Below, in pieces: positions 62,805 to 64,000 of a stretch of 64,000 nucleotides of DNA. The position numbers and the translations under genes were made by a program. Below the pieces are notes generated by a model. That model was not told where the DNA came from, did no database searches, and was given only the letters and a program-made list of their open reading frames with translations. The stretch is taken from NCBI RefSeq assembly GCF_020532555.1, contig NZ_JAJBBR010000005.1, positions 412,128 through 476,127 of the forward strand, written 5' to 3'. This DNA comes from Microvirga lenta (GTDB taxonomy: Bacteria; Pseudomonadota; Alphaproteobacteria; Rhizobiales; Beijerinckiaceae). The stretch's first letter is position 1. Each line of letters starts with the position of its first letter.

Positions 62805-63245
62805 ATGCAGGCCGATACGCACATCGATCATCAGGCCTATACGCCTGACTATCTCCGCAACGTCCTCGAAGGGGTGAGGACCATTGCGGTCGTGGGGGCG
62901 AGTACCGATCCCTGGCGCCCCAGCTTCGGCGTCATGAGCTATCTCGGCCGGGCCGGCTACCGGCTCATTCCGGTGAATCCCACAGCCCTTGGCCAAACGC
63001 TCCAGGGCGAGCCCTTCCGGGCCCGCCTCCAGGAGATCGACGAGCCGGTCGACCTCGTCAACGTCTTCCGCCGCCCCGAGCACGTTCCGGACGTGGTCGA
63101 GGATGCAATCGCCATCAAGGCCCCTGCCCTCTGGCTCCAACTCGGCATCGCTCACCCGCAGGCCGCTGTTCGGGCCGAGGCTGCAGGTCTTCGCGTCGTC
63201 ATGAACCGCTGCATCAGCATCGAGCACTCCCGCCTGCTCCGCTGA
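62805..63245 (+). CDS. CoA-binding (YccU-like) protein
   Basis: A 146-residue single-domain Rossmann protein of the CoA_binding_2 (YccU) family. It has VRTIAVVGASTDPWRPSFGVMSYLGRAGYRLIPVNP near 24-59 and ALWLQLGIAHPQAAVRAEAAGLRVVMNRCISIEH near 108-141. It binds CoA or a related nucleotide, and the function is unknown. The start is taken at ATG 62805. Confidence 0.92.
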   Translation: MQADTHIDHQAYTPDYLRNVLEGVRTIAVVGASTDPWRPSFGVMSYLGRAGYRLIPVNPTALGQTLQGEPFRARLQEIDEPVDLVNVFRRPEHVPDVVEDAIAIKAPALWLQLGIAHPQAAVRAEAAGLRVVMNRCISIEHSRLLR

Positions 63246-63360
63246 AATCCTTGCGTGGAAACAGTTTCCGGCCTCTCCAGCAGCTCGCCATCAACGTTTC
63301 GTTAACCATAATCGCTCATTCTGCCTCTGCGGTTCGTAGAGTTTCTGGAGGTGACGGCTG

Positions 63361-63780
63361 ATGGCGCAGAAGAGCTTCGCCGAAACGATTGATGAGAGAC
63401 TTGCGGCGATCGAACGGATCGTCGCTTCCCTTGTGGAGGATGGCGGGCAGGAAGACCTGCGGGACCTGCGCGTGCTTTTGATCGATGTGATCGGTCTGCT
63501 CAAGCGCGACCCGGGGGTCGAGGCCTCCGTCGACGACCTGTACGCGGCCGCTCGTTCGGTTGTGGTTGACAGGGGTGTTGGTTTTCAGCCTCTGGCGCGC
63601 AAGCAGCGTCTGTTGCGGGATGCGCGCCAGCGTTTTCACGACCGTCTTCTGTGTGCGGCGTCGGTTGTGGGCCCGGAGGAATACCGGGAGCTTTATGGAG
63701 CGGCGTCGGCGTGGTCGCGGCCGGTCGATGCCGGGGCGGTTCGGGTCGACCTGGGCTGGTACCGCAAGCTGTCGGCGTAG
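63361..63780 (+). CDS. Unknown helical protein
   Basis: A 139-residue protein that begins MAQKSFAETIDERLAAIERI and continues with helical stretches, ending GAVRVDLGWYRKLSA. I recognise no domain. GGAGGTGA lies at the right distance before ATG 63361. From about residue 60 the third-codon positions carry more T than in neighbouring genes, which may be a sign of a different origin. Its nearest neighbours are a CoA-binding gene and a tRNA gene. Confidence 0.65.
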   Translation: MAQKSFAETIDERLAAIERIVASLVEDGGQEDLRDLRVLLIDVIGLLKRDPGVEASVDDLYAAARSVVVDRGVGFQPLARKQRLLRDARQRFHDRLLCAASVVGPEEYRELYGAASAWSRPVDAGAVRVDLGWYRKLSA

Positions 63781-63819
63781 GCTGCGTGCGCGGCCTTTTT
63801 CAGGGGGGCGCCGAACAGC

Positions 63820-63853
63820 AAAAAGCCCTCCGCGCGCTTGGCGCTGGAGGGCT
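63820..63853 (-). terminator. Second terminator downstream of the tRNA gene
   Basis: AGCCCTCC (63824-63831) and GGAGGGCT (63846-63853) pair. On the minus strand the stem is followed by UUUUU. It backs up the terminator at 63871. Confidence 0.75.
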
Positions 63854-63870
63854 CTCGTCAGTTTTCAGAT

Positions 63871-63916
63871 ACACAAAAAGCCCCTGACGTTTGTGGCGTT
63901 CAGGGGCTTTTTGTGT
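63871..63916. terminator. Bidirectional terminator
   Basis: ACACAAAAAGCCCCTGA (63871-63887) and TCAGGGGCTTTTTGTGT (63900-63916) are perfect 17-base arms with a T-run after the core stem on either strand. It serves the tRNA on the minus strand and the unknown gene on the plus strand. Confidence 0.85.
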
Positions 63917-63919
63917 GGT

Positions 63920-63996
<77 letters not shown>

Positions 63997-64000
63997 CCAG

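Noticed and set aside
51540..62805. Integrated prophage or transposon
   Set aside because: There are no integrase, structural, lysis or transposase genes, and no flanking direct repeats that I can see. The TnsA-like protein has no TnsB or TnsC partner. Codon use is like the neighbours.

Overview
The window is a GC-rich, gene-dense stretch of an alphaproteobacterial chromosome, most likely order Hyphomicrobiales and near Microvirga, Methylobacterium or Bosea. The clues are direct-repeat LexA boxes of the GAAC-N7-GAAC type, a class I lysyl-tRNA synthetase, a PodJ-like polarity protein, a TSUP transporter paired with a TIGR02186 protein, the four-protein ligase-associated DNA-damage set, and palindromic intergenic repeats typical of this order. 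The genus is an inference.

Layout. 1-8.4 kb: the end of a HAD-type gene, an FMN reductase, then a minus-strand operon (amidohydrolase, ethanolamine-type permease, glutamine-synthetase-like ligase, aldehyde dehydrogenase, iron alcohol dehydrogenase) with a divergent RpiR regulator. Together these fit a gamma-glutamylation route for ethanolamine or a similar amino alcohol. 8.4-19 kb: AbrB-type membrane protein, aminotransferase, MscL channel, a LysR/DoxX/VOC divergon, a large symporter-histidine kinase hybrid of the CrbS type, and small metabolic genes. 19-25.4 kb: a fatty-acid beta-oxidation block (acyl-CoA dehydrogenase, thiolase, hydratase/3-hydroxyacyl-CoA dehydrogenase) with a MerR regulator. 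25.7-31.8 kb: PodJ-like protein, TSUP transporter, TIGR02186 protein, nitrilase-family enzyme. 31.8-40.6 kb: the ligase-associated repair set in two divergent halves (pdeM-helicase and exonuclease-ligase), separated by a methyltransferase, an interrupted small membrane gene and about 1.4 kb of repeats; a LexA box with a strong promoter faces the exonuclease-ligase half. 40.6-51.6 kb: YjbQ protein, CrbR-like response regulator, esterase, MATE transporter, pyrD, an S24-fold repressor with altered catalytic residues, lysS, a periplasmic binding protein and a membrane glycosyltransferase.

51.5-62.7 kb is the most unusual part. It is a run of DNA-metabolism genes: RecD2 helicase, a phage-type possible annealing protein, a TnsA-like protein lacking the usual catalytic motif, an SbcD-like phosphoesterase, an SbcC/Rad50-like ATPase whose domains are circularly permuted, a three-gene operon of unknown proteins, ssb, and a HARP-like protein. 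Five GAAC-N7-GAAC or GTTC-N7-GTTC LexA boxes lie at the starts of these units, so I read it as an SOS-controlled recombination and repair cluster. The window ends with a CoA-binding protein, an unknown gene, tandem terminators and an initiator tRNA gene on the minus strand.
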